Shown in pieces: positions 44,784-54,238 of a DNA stretch of 64,000 nucleotides. The stretch covers positions 62,001-126,000 of the forward strand of contig CANMBD010000003.1 in assembly GCA_947495985.1 (NCBI GenBank), given 5' to 3'. Under the pieces are notes generated by a model. The model searched no databases. It was not told where the DNA came from and worked only from the letters and a program-made list of their open reading frames with translations. Both the position numbers and the translations under genes were made by a program. Numbering within the stretch: the first letter of the stretch is position 1; every line of letters starts with the position of its first letter. Source of the stretch: an uncultured Sphingomonadaceae bacterium (GTDB taxonomy: Bacteria > Pseudomonadota > Alphaproteobacteria > Sphingomonadales > Sphingomonadaceae).

Positions 44784-47279
44784 ATGTCGATTAGGTCGAT
44801 TAAGAGTACGCTATTGTTGGGCCTCAGCACGGCCGCATTAACGGTACCGACGGTAGCTTTGGCGCAAAATGATGCGAGTGACGAGCAGTCGTCAGATAAG
44901 TTAATCATTGTTACCGCATCCAAACGTGAAACGACTTTACAGGAAACACCTATTGCTGTTTCGGTAACGTCTGCGGAACAGATTGAACAATCAGTAGTCC
45001 GAGATCTATTCGATATCCAAACCCTGGTACCATCGCTGAGGGTGGGGCAAAGTCAGGATTCCGCCAGCACCAGCTTTTCAATTCGCGGCTTTGGCAATGG
45101 TGGAAATAATCTTGGTATCGAACCCTCTGTCGGCATCTTTATAGACGGCGTCTACCGCTCTCGCTCGGCAGCGGCGATTAGTGACCTGCCGAATGTCCAG
45201 CGTATTGAGGTGCTTCGAGGTCCTCAATCTACTCTCTTCGGCAAAAACGCCTCTTCAGGTATCATCAGCGTAGTCACCCAAGAGCCGCAGTTTGAATTCG
45301 GTGGGTCCGCAGAGATTTCTTATGGAAACTTCAACGCATTTATAGCTAAAGCTAACGTCACCGGACCATTGGGCGAGACAGTGGCGGCGAGCCTTTCAGG
45401 TAGTATCAATCAGCGCGATGGTTACGCCGAGGACGTCAATCTGGGCTTTGAGATCAATGAACGGGATCGTTGGGCAATCCGGGGCCAGCTGCTGTTCGAA
45501 CCGACCGAAGATCTCAGCATCCGTTTGATCGCCGACTATGATCGAATAGATGAAGTATGCTGTTCTTCGGTGAATATTGTGGATGGCCCGACCGGCAATA
45601 TAGTGCGTGCGCTGGGCGCTACAATCGTTTCAAATGACCGTTTTGGAACAACAAGCTCTTCCAACTTTAAGCCGGTGAACGAAATCGATAATTTTGGTGT
45701 TTCGCTGCATGGTGACCTGGATCTTGGGGGCGTTACTCTATCTGCGATTGCGTCATATCGCGGCGTCAGATCCTTCAGCGACGGGGATTCTGACTACACC
45801 AATCTGGATTCAATCCGGACGAGCGCCAATCAGGATGACTTGGACACCTATACGGTTGAATTGCGAGCTGCGTCCGACTTCGATGGTCCTGTCAACTTCC
45901 TTGCTGGTGCTTTCCTGTTCAAGGAAGATATAGCCCTTACCGGAAATTTTGAATATGGCCCTGGCTTCGCACAATTCGCAAATGCCGTTTCGGGCGGACA
46001 ATATAGCGCTCTGGAACCTACACTTCGCGCATTAATTCCATCAATTCCTGCCGGTGAATTTGGCGGCGTTGGCCAAGGGCGCGTGACCGACTTTGACTAC
46101 AACAACTCGGCCATTTCGATCTTCGGTCAAGTTGATTGGGAGATTGTAGAAGGACTGACCTTTACGGTCGGCGGCAACTTCACACATGATGAGAAAGATG
46201 TTGTCCAGAACAACGTCAGCACCGATGTTTTCTCAGGCATAGACCTTGTGCAAGCGGGGGTCGCTGCGGGCGTTCCGGCAGCGCTGGCAACTAACCCGAC
46301 ATTCAATCCGTTCCTTGGATTGCGAGCACTTCAGTTTACGCCGCCATTTCTTAATTTCCCCAACTCTGTTGAAGATGGCCAGACCGAAGACAGCGATCTG
46401 TCCTATACTTTTCGGTTGGCATACGACGTGACCGACAATGTCAGTTCATACGTAACCTATGCAACGGGTTTTAAGGCATCCTCCTTCAATCTTTCGGCGG
46501 ATAGCCGTCCATTCGCAGCGGATTTTATCCCAGGTTCGGAATTTCAGGTCCCCGCACCAGCGCCATCACCAATCCGGGATGCGGGCCTCGCGGTAAATAA
46601 CCTGACAACCGGCACCCGCTTTGCTGGTCCGGAAGAAGCTGTTCTTTATGAGATCGGCATCAAAGGCCAGTGGTCGAACGGCGCCATAAACGTTGCATTG
46701 TTTGATCAAACCCTAAATGGCTTTCAGGACAACGTCTTTACCGGAACAGGTTTCGTGCTCGGGAACGCGGAGAAACAATCCGTACGAGGGTTTGAAGTCG
46801 ATGGATCTTTCACACCGGTCGATGGGCTGACTTTTACCGCGGCTTTGACCTATCTGGACGCCGAATATGACAGCTTTACAGGTGGCTCAGCCTTTGACCC
46901 TGCAACATTGACCATCGTTCCTGCTGATCTTTCGGGTCAAAGACCAGCCGGCATTCCTGAGTGGAGCGGTTCCATTGGCGGGACATATTCGCATTCATTT
47001 GACAGCGGAAACAAATTGACGCTCCATGCCGACTTCTTTTTCGAAAGCGAAACTCAGCTCGCCGAGGGGTTGCCCCAGTTTACCCGCTCGGTGAATGAGC
47101 TGAATGCATCTGCCACTTTCGGATTATCCAACGGACTGGACTTCACTATCTGGGGCCGCAATTTGACGAAAGATATCTATAATACGGGAATCTTTCCAAC
47201 CACGGCGCAAGCCGGTTCACTATCGGGTTTCAGGAACTTCCCGCGTACTTACGGAGCATCCGTCAAATTCCGGTTCTGA
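44784..47279 (+). CDS. TonB-dependent receptor
   Basis: The 831-residue protein has a signal peptide (cleavage near Ala-Gln at residue 28), a TonB box (LIIVTASKRE), a plug with VQRIEVLRGPQSTLFGKNAS and a barrel ending in KFRF. TTGACG plus 17 bases plus TAGCCT (44720-44748) is a possible promoter. It is related to the receptor at 13236 and occupies the same place in block B that the latter holds in block A. The imported compound is unknown. A strong terminator follows. Confidence 0.93.
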   Translation: MSIRSIKSTLLLGLSTAALTVPTVALAQNDASDEQSSDKLIIVTASKRETTLQETPIAVSVTSAEQIEQSVVRDLFDIQTLVPSLRVGQSQDSASTSFSIRGFGNGGNNLGIEPSVGIFIDGVYRSRSAAAISDLPNVQRIEVLRGPQSTLFGKNASSGIISVVTQEPQFEFGGSAEISYGNFNAFIAKANVTGPLGETVAASLSGSINQRDGYAEDVNLGFEINERDRWAIRGQLLFEPTEDLSIRLIADYDRIDEVCCSSVNIVDGPTGNIVRALGATIVSNDRFGTTSSSNFKPVNEIDNFGVSLHGDLDLGGVTLSAIASYRGVRSFSDGDSDYTNLDSIRTSANQDDLDTYTVELRAASDFDGPVNFLAGAFLFKEDIALTGNFEYGPGFAQFANAVSGGQYSALEPTLRALIPSIPAGEFGGVGQGRVTDFDYNNSAISIFGQVDWEIVEGLTFTVGGNFTHDEKDVVQNNVSTDVFSGIDLVQAGVAAGVPAALATNPTFNPFLGLRALQFTPPFLNFPNSVEDGQTEDSDLSYTFRLAYDVTDNVSSYVTYATGFKASSFNLSADSRPFAADFIPGSEFQVPAPAPSPIRDAGLAVNNLTTGTRFAGPEEAVLYEIGIKGQWSNGAINVALFDQTLNGFQDNVFTGTGFVLGNAEKQSVRGFEVDGSFTPVDGLTFTAALTYLDAEYDSFTGGSAFDPATLTIVPADLSGQRPAGIPEWSGSIGGTYSHSFDSGNKLTLHADFFFESETQLAEGLPQFTRSVNELNASATFGLSNGLDFTIWGRNLTKDIYNTGIFPTTAQAGSLSGFRNFPRTYGASVKFRF

Positions 47280-47302
47280 TATCTCCCCGTAAGTAGTAAT
47301 AA

Positions 47303-47336
47303 GGGCGAGTGGAATATCCCACTCGCCCCTTTTTTT
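47303..47336 (+). terminator. Rho-independent terminator
   Basis: Stem GGGCGAGTGG (47303-47312), loop AATAT, CCACTCGCCC (47319-47328), then a T run (47330-47336). It ends the TonB receptor transcript; its end overlaps the stop of the convergent TetR gene. Confidence 0.92.
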
Positions 47337-47967
47337 ACTCGGTATTTTGTTTACCGATTCCGGTATCTGAAGAGCGGTAAACGCTCATTATCATTTCAGT
47401 GGTCAAGTCTGCTATGTCCTCCAGATCTGCACCGGTTTCCAGCATGAATTGGCCCGCCGATGCGGGCATACCATAAGCAATTGCCGCCTTGGCACGTGCG
47501 GTATCTGGCGGCATATCGAAAACGTTGGTCGCAGTCCGCGCGAAAAAACGGATCAGTTTATCGCGACCTGGTGAATTAGGATTGGTATTATTTTTGACAG
47601 ATGGTTCTGCCTCCAGGCGTTCAATGATCTGGCCTCGTTCTTGTGCAAAGCGTAAATAGACTGTTGTCATGGAACGCACGAGTTCTTCAAAATTCTCGGC
47701 ATTCTTGACGACTTTTTCTTGGGCAAGCCGCATCGCCCGAAGTTCCCGTGTAAGCAGCTGAACCAGCACTTCGTTCAAATTGGTGAAATATTTATATACT
47801 AAAGATTTGCTGATTCCTGCTTCGCGGCCGATTCTTTCAATTGAAATCTTGGCAACACCTTCTTCCGAGATTATTTTTGATGCATGGTCAAGGATCAATT
47901 CTCGCCTTGTTTCCGGGCTCAGTCGCGTCCGCTTTCCAGTCGGTTTTACGTGCGTGCGAGTGTTCAT
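47335..47967 (-). CDS. TetR family regulator (RLSPE type)
   Basis: The 210-residue protein has the lead GKRTRLSPETRRE, a TetR helix-turn-helix (SIERIGREAGISKSLVYKYFTN) and an effector domain with RGQIIERLEAEPSVKN. It is a close paralogue of the regulator at 26103. It probably controls the TonB receptor or the downstream flavin reductase fusion; the target is not shown by the sequence. Confidence 0.9.
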   Translation of the reverse strand: MNTRTHVKPTGKRTRLSPETRRELILDHASKIISEEGVAKISIERIGREAGISKSLVYKYFTNLNEVLVQLLTRELRAMRLAQEKVVKNAENFEELVRSMTTVYLRFAQERGQIIERLEAEPSVKNNTNPNSPGRDKLIRFFARTATNVFDMPPDTARAKAAIAYGMPASAGQFMLETGADLEDIADLTTEMIMSVYRSSDTGIGKQNTE

Positions 47968-48029
47968 AAAGTGAGCCCATCAGTTGTTTATATCTTATCA
48001 AATATCACGCGCGACACACTATGGCCAAA

Positions 48030-49205
48030 TTAGGCTTCGGTCCAGATATCGCGCGCGATATCGAGAATAAGGTCATGCAATGGATGCGCCGGATCATTGC
48101 GGTGTCGAACGAGCGAGATATCGGTCGGCTCGGCATCAACATCAAACTTTCGAGATACGATTGCCGAACCGGCACCGCGCGCAGCGATATTTGCCAATAC
48201 CACAGCGAAACCCAATTCTTCTCTTACCATTGACCGCGCCATTTCCAGCGAGGAAGATCTGTAGAGGATGTTCGGGGTAGCACCATGTTCCTGCATAAGA
48301 TTTTCGATTCTTTGGCTGGCAGCTTGATCGATCGCCGATATCATGGGCTCGCGAGCCAAATCCGCCGGCGAGATAGTATTTTGCTTTGCCAATCGATGGT
48401 TCGCCGCGATCAAAACGTGAGGAGAAAGCGATGCCACCAGAGCCATTGAAAGCTCGCTACCGAAATCGTTGCCATACATCACCGCACAGTCGATTTCGCC
48501 GGACATCAGCCCCAGGGTCAATCGTCTGCGATCACCTTCGATAAGGTTTAGCCGAACCGGATGGCCTGCCTCTTTCAGCTTCTTGACCAGGGGTGGCAGA
48601 AGATAGGGCGCGAACGTGTGGAAGCATCCGATCGACAAAGGTAGTGCATCTTCCGATAAGCCTTCGCAGGGCGCAGGACCAAAATTGACGGGCTGGACAG
48701 AACCATAAGCCCTGTTGGCATAGGTCAGCGCATTGCCAGAACCGGACAGTTCGATATGCTGAACTTCACCGAAAATCACATGATGCAAGCCGACCTTCTT
48801 GGTCGAAACGATCCGGCAATCCAACGCCGCCAACGCATCAACAATCGCGGGTGCAGTGGTTGCGTGCGTCGTCCAACTGGCGGCGCCAAACTTGTCAGGC
48901 ACCGTGTCCTTATACCGTCCAGCGAAAACGTCGGAAATGTAGGATTGGTGTTCGTGCAGGATATTGACACAAAAGATTCCGTTGCCAAGGATTTGCTCGG
49001 TAGCAGCGCTCCTCTCGTTTATGCAAACAAGCAAAGTCGGCGGATCGGTATCTGCTGATACCGATGACATCGCGGAGACGGTTACGCCTGCACGACCGTC
49101 TGGCCCATCGGTAGTGACGATATTCACAGTTGCTGGCGCAAAGCTCATCGCATCAAAATATTTTTGCTGGAGCGACGGATTCTCGCTCCCAATTTCTATT
49201 ACCAA
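48030..49205 (-). CDS. Flavin reductase fused to a LysR-type effector domain
   Basis: The 391-residue protein has a flavin reductase domain in residues about 15-165 (FAPATVNIVTTDGPDGRAGV, SAMSSVSADTDPPTLLVCI, HHVIFGEVQHIEL). Residues about 180-390 are a type-2 periplasmic-binding fold like the LysR effector domain (CFHTFAPYLLPPLVKKLKEAGHPVRLNL, MSGEIDCAVMYG, EELGFAVVL). No helix-turn-helix is present, so it is not a DNA-binding LysR. The binding domain may sense a substrate and gate FMN reduction. It faces a TetR gene on the same strand and is divergent from the SDR. Confidence 0.82.
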   Translation of the reverse strand: MVIEIGSENPSLQQKYFDAMSFAPATVNIVTTDGPDGRAGVTVSAMSSVSADTDPPTLLVCINERSAATEQILGNGIFCVNILHEHQSYISDVFAGRYKDTVPDKFGAASWTTHATTAPAIVDALAALDCRIVSTKKVGLHHVIFGEVQHIELSGSGNALTYANRAYGSVQPVNFGPAPCEGLSEDALPLSIGCFHTFAPYLLPPLVKKLKEAGHPVRLNLIEGDRRRLTLGLMSGEIDCAVMYGNDFGSELSMALVASLSPHVLIAANHRLAKQNTISPADLAREPMISAIDQAASQRIENLMQEHGATPNILYRSSSLEMARSMVREELGFAVVLANIAARGAGSAIVSRKFDVDAEPTDISLVRHRNDPAHPLHDLILDIARDIWTEA

Positions 49206-49564
49206 ATCAACACCCTAACGCTACTTTTAAGCTGTTTCCGATATTCATATGATACCTCTGATCTCGCAGTATGACGACAGCGTCAAGGTCTTATTCCACA
49301 AACCGTCCTGTAGGTTAATTGCCGACTTGGCGGGTAATTTTGAGATATTTTAAGCGCGACTGAATTTGATGAACCAGGCTTAGTGAAGCGGTGGGTAGAA
49401 CCCATTGTCCGTTTTTGGGCACAAAAGCGGACACTAGTTTTGAGAGAGTTTTAATCACAGCAAGAATACTGTGCATGATACATTTTTGAATTTGCCTGAC
49501 AAATGACAGAGTTTGCGTTTACAACGTGTCATTAATTTATGTTCTAATTGAAGGAATGCCTTTG
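49206..49564. other. Intergenic stretch with a palindromic repeat
   Basis: A 28-base palindromic repeat lies at 49406-49433. Otherwise there are no gene signals before the ribosome site of the SDR. Confidence 0.5.
49406..49433. repeat. Dispersed palindromic repeat
   Basis: TGTCCGTTTTTGGGC followed by ACAAAAGCGGACA, a near-perfect inverted repeat. It is the most complete copy of the family also found at 21803, 21838, 50986 and 58833. Confidence 0.65.
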
Positions 49565-50353
49565 ATGCAAAAAAATCTGTTTTCCATGCAAGACAAAGTC
49601 TGCGTTATAACTGGGGGTTCCAGAGGTTTGGGGAAAGCCATGGCACGCGCCTTTCTGCACTCAGGGGCCAAAAGCGTGTATGTTACGGCACGTAAAGCGG
49701 AGGAATGTGAACAGACCGCTGAAGAACTTTGCGATCTGGCGGAGAACGGCGAATGTGTTGCCCTCCCCGGCGACATGAGTAGCGGAGAGGGAATTATAAG
49801 GTTCGTAAAGGCGCTAGGCGAACGGGAAGACCATATTGATGTGCTCGTGAACAACGCTGGTACCGGCTGGATGGCATCGGTAGAAGAGTTTCCCGAAATA
49901 GGCTGGGACAAGGTTATGGACCTTAATGTGAAGACGCCATTCTTTCTCACACAACAGCTTTTGCCATTACTGAAAGCAAATGCAGTGCCAGAGAATAGAG
50001 CGTCCGTCATAAATATTGGATCGGTAGCCGGAATTATGGGCAGTGCCGGAAGCGGCGTCAGCTATGGTACGTCAAAAGCCGCCATCCACCAACTTACTCG
50101 CAACCTTGCTAGCCTCCTCGCCGATGATAACATCCGGGTGAATGCCATTGCGCCCGGTCGTTTTCATTCAAAAATGACAAGTTTGGTTGAGCAGGATAAA
50201 GAGCAATATGGGCAAGAAATTGAAATGATACCGTTGCACCGTTGGGGACATGATGAGGATATAATGGGCCCGGCACTTTTGCTGGCGAGCAATGCCGGGG
50301 CGTATATGACGGGTGAAATCATCACAGTCGATGGCGGAATATTGCTGAGATAG
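49565..50353 (+). CDS. SDR family oxidoreductase
   Basis: The 262-residue classical SDR has TGGSRGLG near residue 16, NNAG near 95, the catalytic Ser in NIGSVAG and YGTSK near residue 170, and ends TVDGGILLR. AAGGA precedes the ATG at 49565 by 8 bases; the ATG at 49556 is too close. It is probably an alcohol dehydrogenase or oxo-reductase of block B. It is divergent from the flavin reductase fusion. Confidence 0.9.
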   Translation: MQKNLFSMQDKVCVITGGSRGLGKAMARAFLHSGAKSVYVTARKAEECEQTAEELCDLAENGECVALPGDMSSGEGIIRFVKALGEREDHIDVLVNNAGTGWMASVEEFPEIGWDKVMDLNVKTPFFLTQQLLPLLKANAVPENRASVINIGSVAGIMGSAGSGVSYGTSKAAIHQLTRNLASLLADDNIRVNAIAPGRFHSKMTSLVEQDKEQYGQEIEMIPLHRWGHDEDIMGPALLLASNAGAYMTGEIITVDGGILLR

Positions 50354-51014
50354 AAGAGCTGACGGTTACGATGATCATTGGAACTGTCACTATGATCCGC
50401 AGCGATTATCTGACTCACAAGCAGAAGCTGAAGAAGCGACTGCGATCTTGCCGTCAAATTTATCAATAAGCCTTTTAACACCGCCAATCGGCTGAAGCTC
50501 AGCCTCAATTCGCGGCCAGAGGCATTCATCCAGTCGTCCGTCGAAAATTGTTTCTGGAAATTGACCACAGTTTGTAATGATCGACGCAGTCTGGCGAGTT
50601 CGACCAAGAGGACTCACAATCACACTGGTGGTCGTCGGCAGCATATCTTCATTCATCTGGGCGCTTCGAAGAAAGCCATGATTTACGTGTCTGACCACCG
50701 GCTGGTTGCAATGGCAATCGACGCGTTCGAACCAACACTCACCCAAAGTGCTGAGAATCTCATCTACCGCACTAAATCTGGTGCTACTTAGCGACGCGGA
50801 ATGTGTCTGAGAGACAGGCATTTGGCGAATATTCAAAATAGCCTGATTGGCGGGATCAGCCGATTCGTTCGGGCCACCGCCATCGGTGTTTAATTGGTAT
50901 CTATTTGCTTCGCGGCGTGAGGCGTACAAATAGGACGGTTCTCAAATGCAAAGCATCGGAAAAATGTTAAACGTTAATATCCGGATTGGGCGCAAAAGCG
51001 GACCCCGGAATTTT
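50354..51014. other. Decayed stretch, possible phosphatase remnant
   Basis: A minus-strand frame (50390-50929, up to 179 codons) contains VIVSPLGRTRQTASI, a segment typical of phosphoglycerate-mutase-like phosphatases, but its RHG start motif is absent (RHVNHG). It has no ribosome site, so it may be a decayed gene. A partial palindromic repeat lies at 50986-51003. Confidence 0.45.
50986..51003. repeat. Partial dispersed palindromic repeat
   Basis: TTGGGCGCAAAAGCGGAC, the right arm of the repeat family. Confidence 0.5.
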
Positions 51015-52655
51015 TCAGAAACGCACACCAACCTGCACATTGATTTTAGGAGACCGGTCAGCACTTTCAAAACGGTCTTCGTTGATTGGCATGGCCGTTT
51101 CAATGTTGAAGTCCACTGGCCCCATCTGAGTACGGATACCGCCGCCGGCAGATGATAGGGATCCGTCGCCAAAGCCGGTGCCGATGTTGGAAACATAACC
51201 GCCGTCGACAAACCCGTATAGCTGGACCCAGTCCAGCCAATTTGCGACGTTGTCGAAACCTTTGCGCAACTCGGCAAGGCCCATGATACCTTCATCGCCA
51301 AAACGTTCGCTGAAATCGTAACCTCTGCCGAAATAGGGACCGCCGATTGCTATCTCATTGGCCGATAGTAGCGGGCGCGAAGCGATTTGACCATTTCCAG
51401 CGATACGGGCTCCGAAACCGTGACCAAAGTCCAGAATGGCGTTGACCCAGGCATTTGCCTTTGTGAACTCGCCGCTGCCGTTGACACGGGAATTCAGGGG
51501 ATCGCCTCGGCGGCTCGCGCCCAATATACCCAGCCCCTGAGTCACACCGATGCCGCCGTAAATGTGGCCAAAACTGATTTTGTGATTGCCGGTAAAATTG
51601 AGTGCGGCCGTCGCGATTCTGTCGTCTTGAAACCGAACCCCGTCCTGCGACTGCTCAACTTCAAGATAGGCGAGCTCTGCATTTAGCCAGAGATTGAAAT
51701 CATTGCTGCGTTTAAGTGACTGGCTGGCGAAAACGGACGCAAATCGGCTGCGACCTGTGAAATCAAGTGACCGTAAACGGCCGCCCGACCGTGTCCGCCC
51801 TGCGGAAACTGAAAAACCGACAACAGTATCGCCATCGCCCAATGTGGTAGCATATTTCAAATTCACGAAGCTGAGCTCTTTGGGCTGCGCTAAAGTGGTG
51901 ATGACATTGGCCGTCAACACGTCACTATCGGTTAGCAGGCCCGCTATATCAAGCTGCAAACGCGCCCGGACAGGACCGAGAGCATCCGGCCCATAATTGT
52001 CAAGAGCAGCATAGCCGCGAGCCTTCTGTTCGCGGACCGTGACGACGAGCACCCCGCGACCTTCCTCTCGCAGATAGGTTGTATTTCGAACTGTAATATC
52101 TGGTAGATCACCAGCGAGCAGCAACTGTTGCTCGACAAGTTCTGATTGGGCGGCTTCGCATTTCAGTTTCAGCAATATTCTGCGCAATTTTTTGTTGCGC
52201 GAGCCAATGATCCGCACTTCGTCAATGGCACCTGGATCCAGTCGTACCTTTACGACGCCAACTTCGACCGATTGCGGAGGTATAAACGCACTGGCAAAAA
52301 TATAACCTTCCTGGCGCGCCATCTCCGACACGGAGTTGGCCAGTGACTTCAGCACATCTTGTGTGGCGCTTTGCCCAATATATTGCTCATATCCCGAGGC
52401 GAGCCTGTCCGCGGCAATAGGCAGTTCGCTATCGATATTTATGGCACCAATCATAATGGCATCCCCATCGACTACTGAGTTTGCCTGTCGATTTTGAGCC
52501 ACTGGCAACACCGATTGTTCCGACAGGGGATTCTCGGCGCGCTGGCTATTTTGGTCGCCAACGCTTTCAAAGGGATTGGCTGCTTGCTGCGCAGAAGCAA
52601 CGCTGCCGGAACAGGCAAAGCCAGCCACCAATACAAGACACCCCAAACGTAACAA
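51015..52655 (-). CDS. TpsB/FhaC/ShlB-type outer-membrane transporter
   Basis: The 546-residue protein has a signal peptide (about residues 1-22), a POTRA-rich N-terminal part (VGVVKVRLDPGAIDEVRI near residue 130) and an Omp85-type barrel with the FGRGYDFSERFGDEG motif near residue 445 and a C-terminal VRF. A TTG start is proposed, with GGAG 6 bases upstream. FhaC-type proteins export a single large TpsA partner. No TpsA gene is visible here. It is divergent from the FecR-domain gene. Confidence 0.88.
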   Translation of the reverse strand: MLRLGCLVLVAGFACSGSVASAQQAANPFESVGDQNSQRAENPLSEQSVLPVAQNRQANSVVDGDAIMIGAINIDSELPIAADRLASGYEQYIGQSATQDVLKSLANSVSEMARQEGYIFASAFIPPQSVEVGVVKVRLDPGAIDEVRIIGSRNKKLRRILLKLKCEAAQSELVEQQLLLAGDLPDITVRNTTYLREEGRGVLVVTVREQKARGYAALDNYGPDALGPVRARLQLDIAGLLTDSDVLTANVITTLAQPKELSFVNLKYATTLGDGDTVVGFSVSAGRTRSGGRLRSLDFTGRSRFASVFASQSLKRSNDFNLWLNAELAYLEVEQSQDGVRFQDDRIATAALNFTGNHKISFGHIYGGIGVTQGLGILGASRRGDPLNSRVNGSGEFTKANAWVNAILDFGHGFGARIAGNGQIASRPLLSANEIAIGGPYFGRGYDFSERFGDEGIMGLAELRKGFDNVANWLDWVQLYGFVDGGYVSNIGTGFGDGSLSSAGGGIRTQMGPVDFNIETAMPINEDRFESADRSPKINVQVGVRF

Positions 52656-52832
52656 CGCACACTCCGCCAGTTCTGAACGAAGGTCCGTTTACGTCTAATG
52701 TCTTAGGAAAAGCTTATCGAAATAGCTGTTTAATGAAAAATTCAGGGTGTTTCTAAACGAGAAGTTCGATCATCTTACTTAAAAGCTTGAACGAGTGGGA
52801 AAAGTTATTTCACATGTTTGAGGAAAATATCG

Positions 52833-54113
52833 ATGCGTAAACTGGCCAAATTCATAGCAATTGCAGCAATTGCAACAGGAACCGCCGCCCATGGCGCGAC
52901 TCCGGAATGGAAGCTTTCTGAAAGCAATGGAACCGTTAACATATTGCGGTCGGGCGTATCGAAAATTGCCATTGCTGGTGGCGATCTTCGTCCCGGTGAC
53001 GTTATCCGTACAGGGAAAAAGGGTCGTGCGGTCCTGGTCCGTGGCCAGGAATATGTGGTGGTTTCGCCGAATAGCCGACTACGGATTAGCGAGCCGAAGA
53101 AAAGCGGCGGAGTCATGCAGTTCTTTGAGGAGCTGGGCAACGTCATTTTCCGGATCGACAAGAAAGCTACGCCACATTTTGGTGTAAAAACACCTTATCT
53201 GGCGGCTGTTGTAAAAGGCACGACCTTTAGCGTCACGGTGACGGAAACCGGTTCCGCGGTGCAGGTTACCGAGGGTGCCGTGCAGGTTTCTACGCTAGAC
53301 GGAGGTGCAACGCAGCTATTGTCACCCGGTATGATCGGGATGGTCAAAAATGGTGACCAATTCCGGCTTTCGATCACAGGTTCGGAAGAGAAAACAATCA
53401 TCTCACCAAACGCGCCAGCTGAAAGCTCGGGAGCAACGGCCTCAGAAGACGTGATTGCCAGCGACATTGCCACTGGCGGTTTCGAAGGTATAATCGAGGC
53501 CCCGGTTAGTGAAACTCCGGTATCGCTGAGCGAATTGACGGGTGGTCTGGTGAACAGCGGTTCATCGACAAAAGCCAATGTGCAACTGGCTTCGGTCAAT
53601 GCGCCCAATCTGTTTGATCTGGCGCTGTCCAATATCAGCACCAACGGTGTCCCTGGCACATTTGGCAATGGCAACGCCAACGGTGATGGAAACGACAAGG
53701 GGAACAGCGGCAACGGAAACGGCAATAGCAGCGGCAATGCGAATAATGGCAATTCCGGCGGCAATGGTAACGGCGGCGGTGCCAATGCGAGCAACGGCAA
53801 CAATGCCGGCAATGGTAACGCCAAAGGCGGCGGCAGTGCCAACGCGAGTAACGGCAACACGGCTGGCAATGGCAATGCCAATGGCGGCGGAAGCGCCAAT
53901 GCGAGTAACGGTAACGCGGCCGGTAATGGCAACGCCAAAGGCGGCGGCAGTGCCAATGCGAGCAACGGTAACAATGCCGGTAATGGCAACGCCAACGGTG
54001 GCGGAAACGGCAATGGAAACAACGGCAACGGCAACGGCAACGGTAATGGCGGTTCCAATGGCGGTGGTAACGGAAACGGCAACAGCGGGAAGGCGAACGG
54101 GCATTCGAAATAA
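52833..54113 (+). CDS. Exported FecR-domain protein with Gly/Asn-rich repeat tail
   Basis: The 426-residue protein has a signal peptide (about residues 1-20) and a FecR-type domain (about residues 40-180, LRPGDVIRTGKKGRAVLV, VKTPYLAAVVKGTTF, VTEGAVQVS). Its Gly/Asn/Ala/Ser-rich tail (about residues 275-426) includes four tandem units of 18-19 residues. The ATG at 52833 has AGGA 8 bases upstream. FecR domains of this type often sit with FhaC-type transporters and CHASE2 proteins, as here. The tail looks like a flexible surface or matrix-type domain, which is inference. The antisense open frame here is a composition artefact. Confidence 0.85.
   Translation: MRKLAKFIAIAAIATGTAAHGATPEWKLSESNGTVNILRSGVSKIAIAGGDLRPGDVIRTGKKGRAVLVRGQEYVVVSPNSRLRISEPKKSGGVMQFFEELGNVIFRIDKKATPHFGVKTPYLAAVVKGTTFSVTVTETGSAVQVTEGAVQVSTLDGGATQLLSPGMIGMVKNGDQFRLSITGSEEKTIISPNAPAESSGATASEDVIASDIATGGFEGIIEAPVSETPVSLSELTGGLVNSGSSTKANVQLASVNAPNLFDLALSNISTNGVPGTFGNGNANGDGNDKGNSGNGNGNSSGNANNGNSGGNGNGGGANASNGNNAGNGNAKGGGSANASNGNTAGNGNANGGGSANASNGNAAGNGNAKGGGSANASNGNNAGNGNANGGGNGNGNNGNGNGNGNGGSNGGGNGNGNSGKANGHSK
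53772..53996 (+). repeat. 57-base tandem repeat in the FecR gene
   Basis: One 54-base unit (53772-53825) and three 57-base units (53826-53882, 53883-53939, 53940-53996) encode GGGSANASNGNxAGNGNAx. The length is prone to slippage. Confidence 0.85.
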
Positions 54114-54238
54114 GGCTTAACGCGACAGACGCGGTGACAGTGCCTGAGACCAACAAGCATCAGTCCGGTTGATGCCAAGTTAACCAAAATTACAACCATC
54201 TGTTCTAAAGAGGGATTCTCGTTTTCAGGGAGACCGTT

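Noticed and set aside
53772-53996. Tandem repeats as a CRISPR array
   Set aside because: Units are contiguous with no spacers and are in frame within a coding gene.
52833-54113. FecR repeat protein as a classical TpsA partner
   Set aside because: It has a FecR domain in place of the TPS N-terminal domain and lacks haemagglutinin-type repeats.
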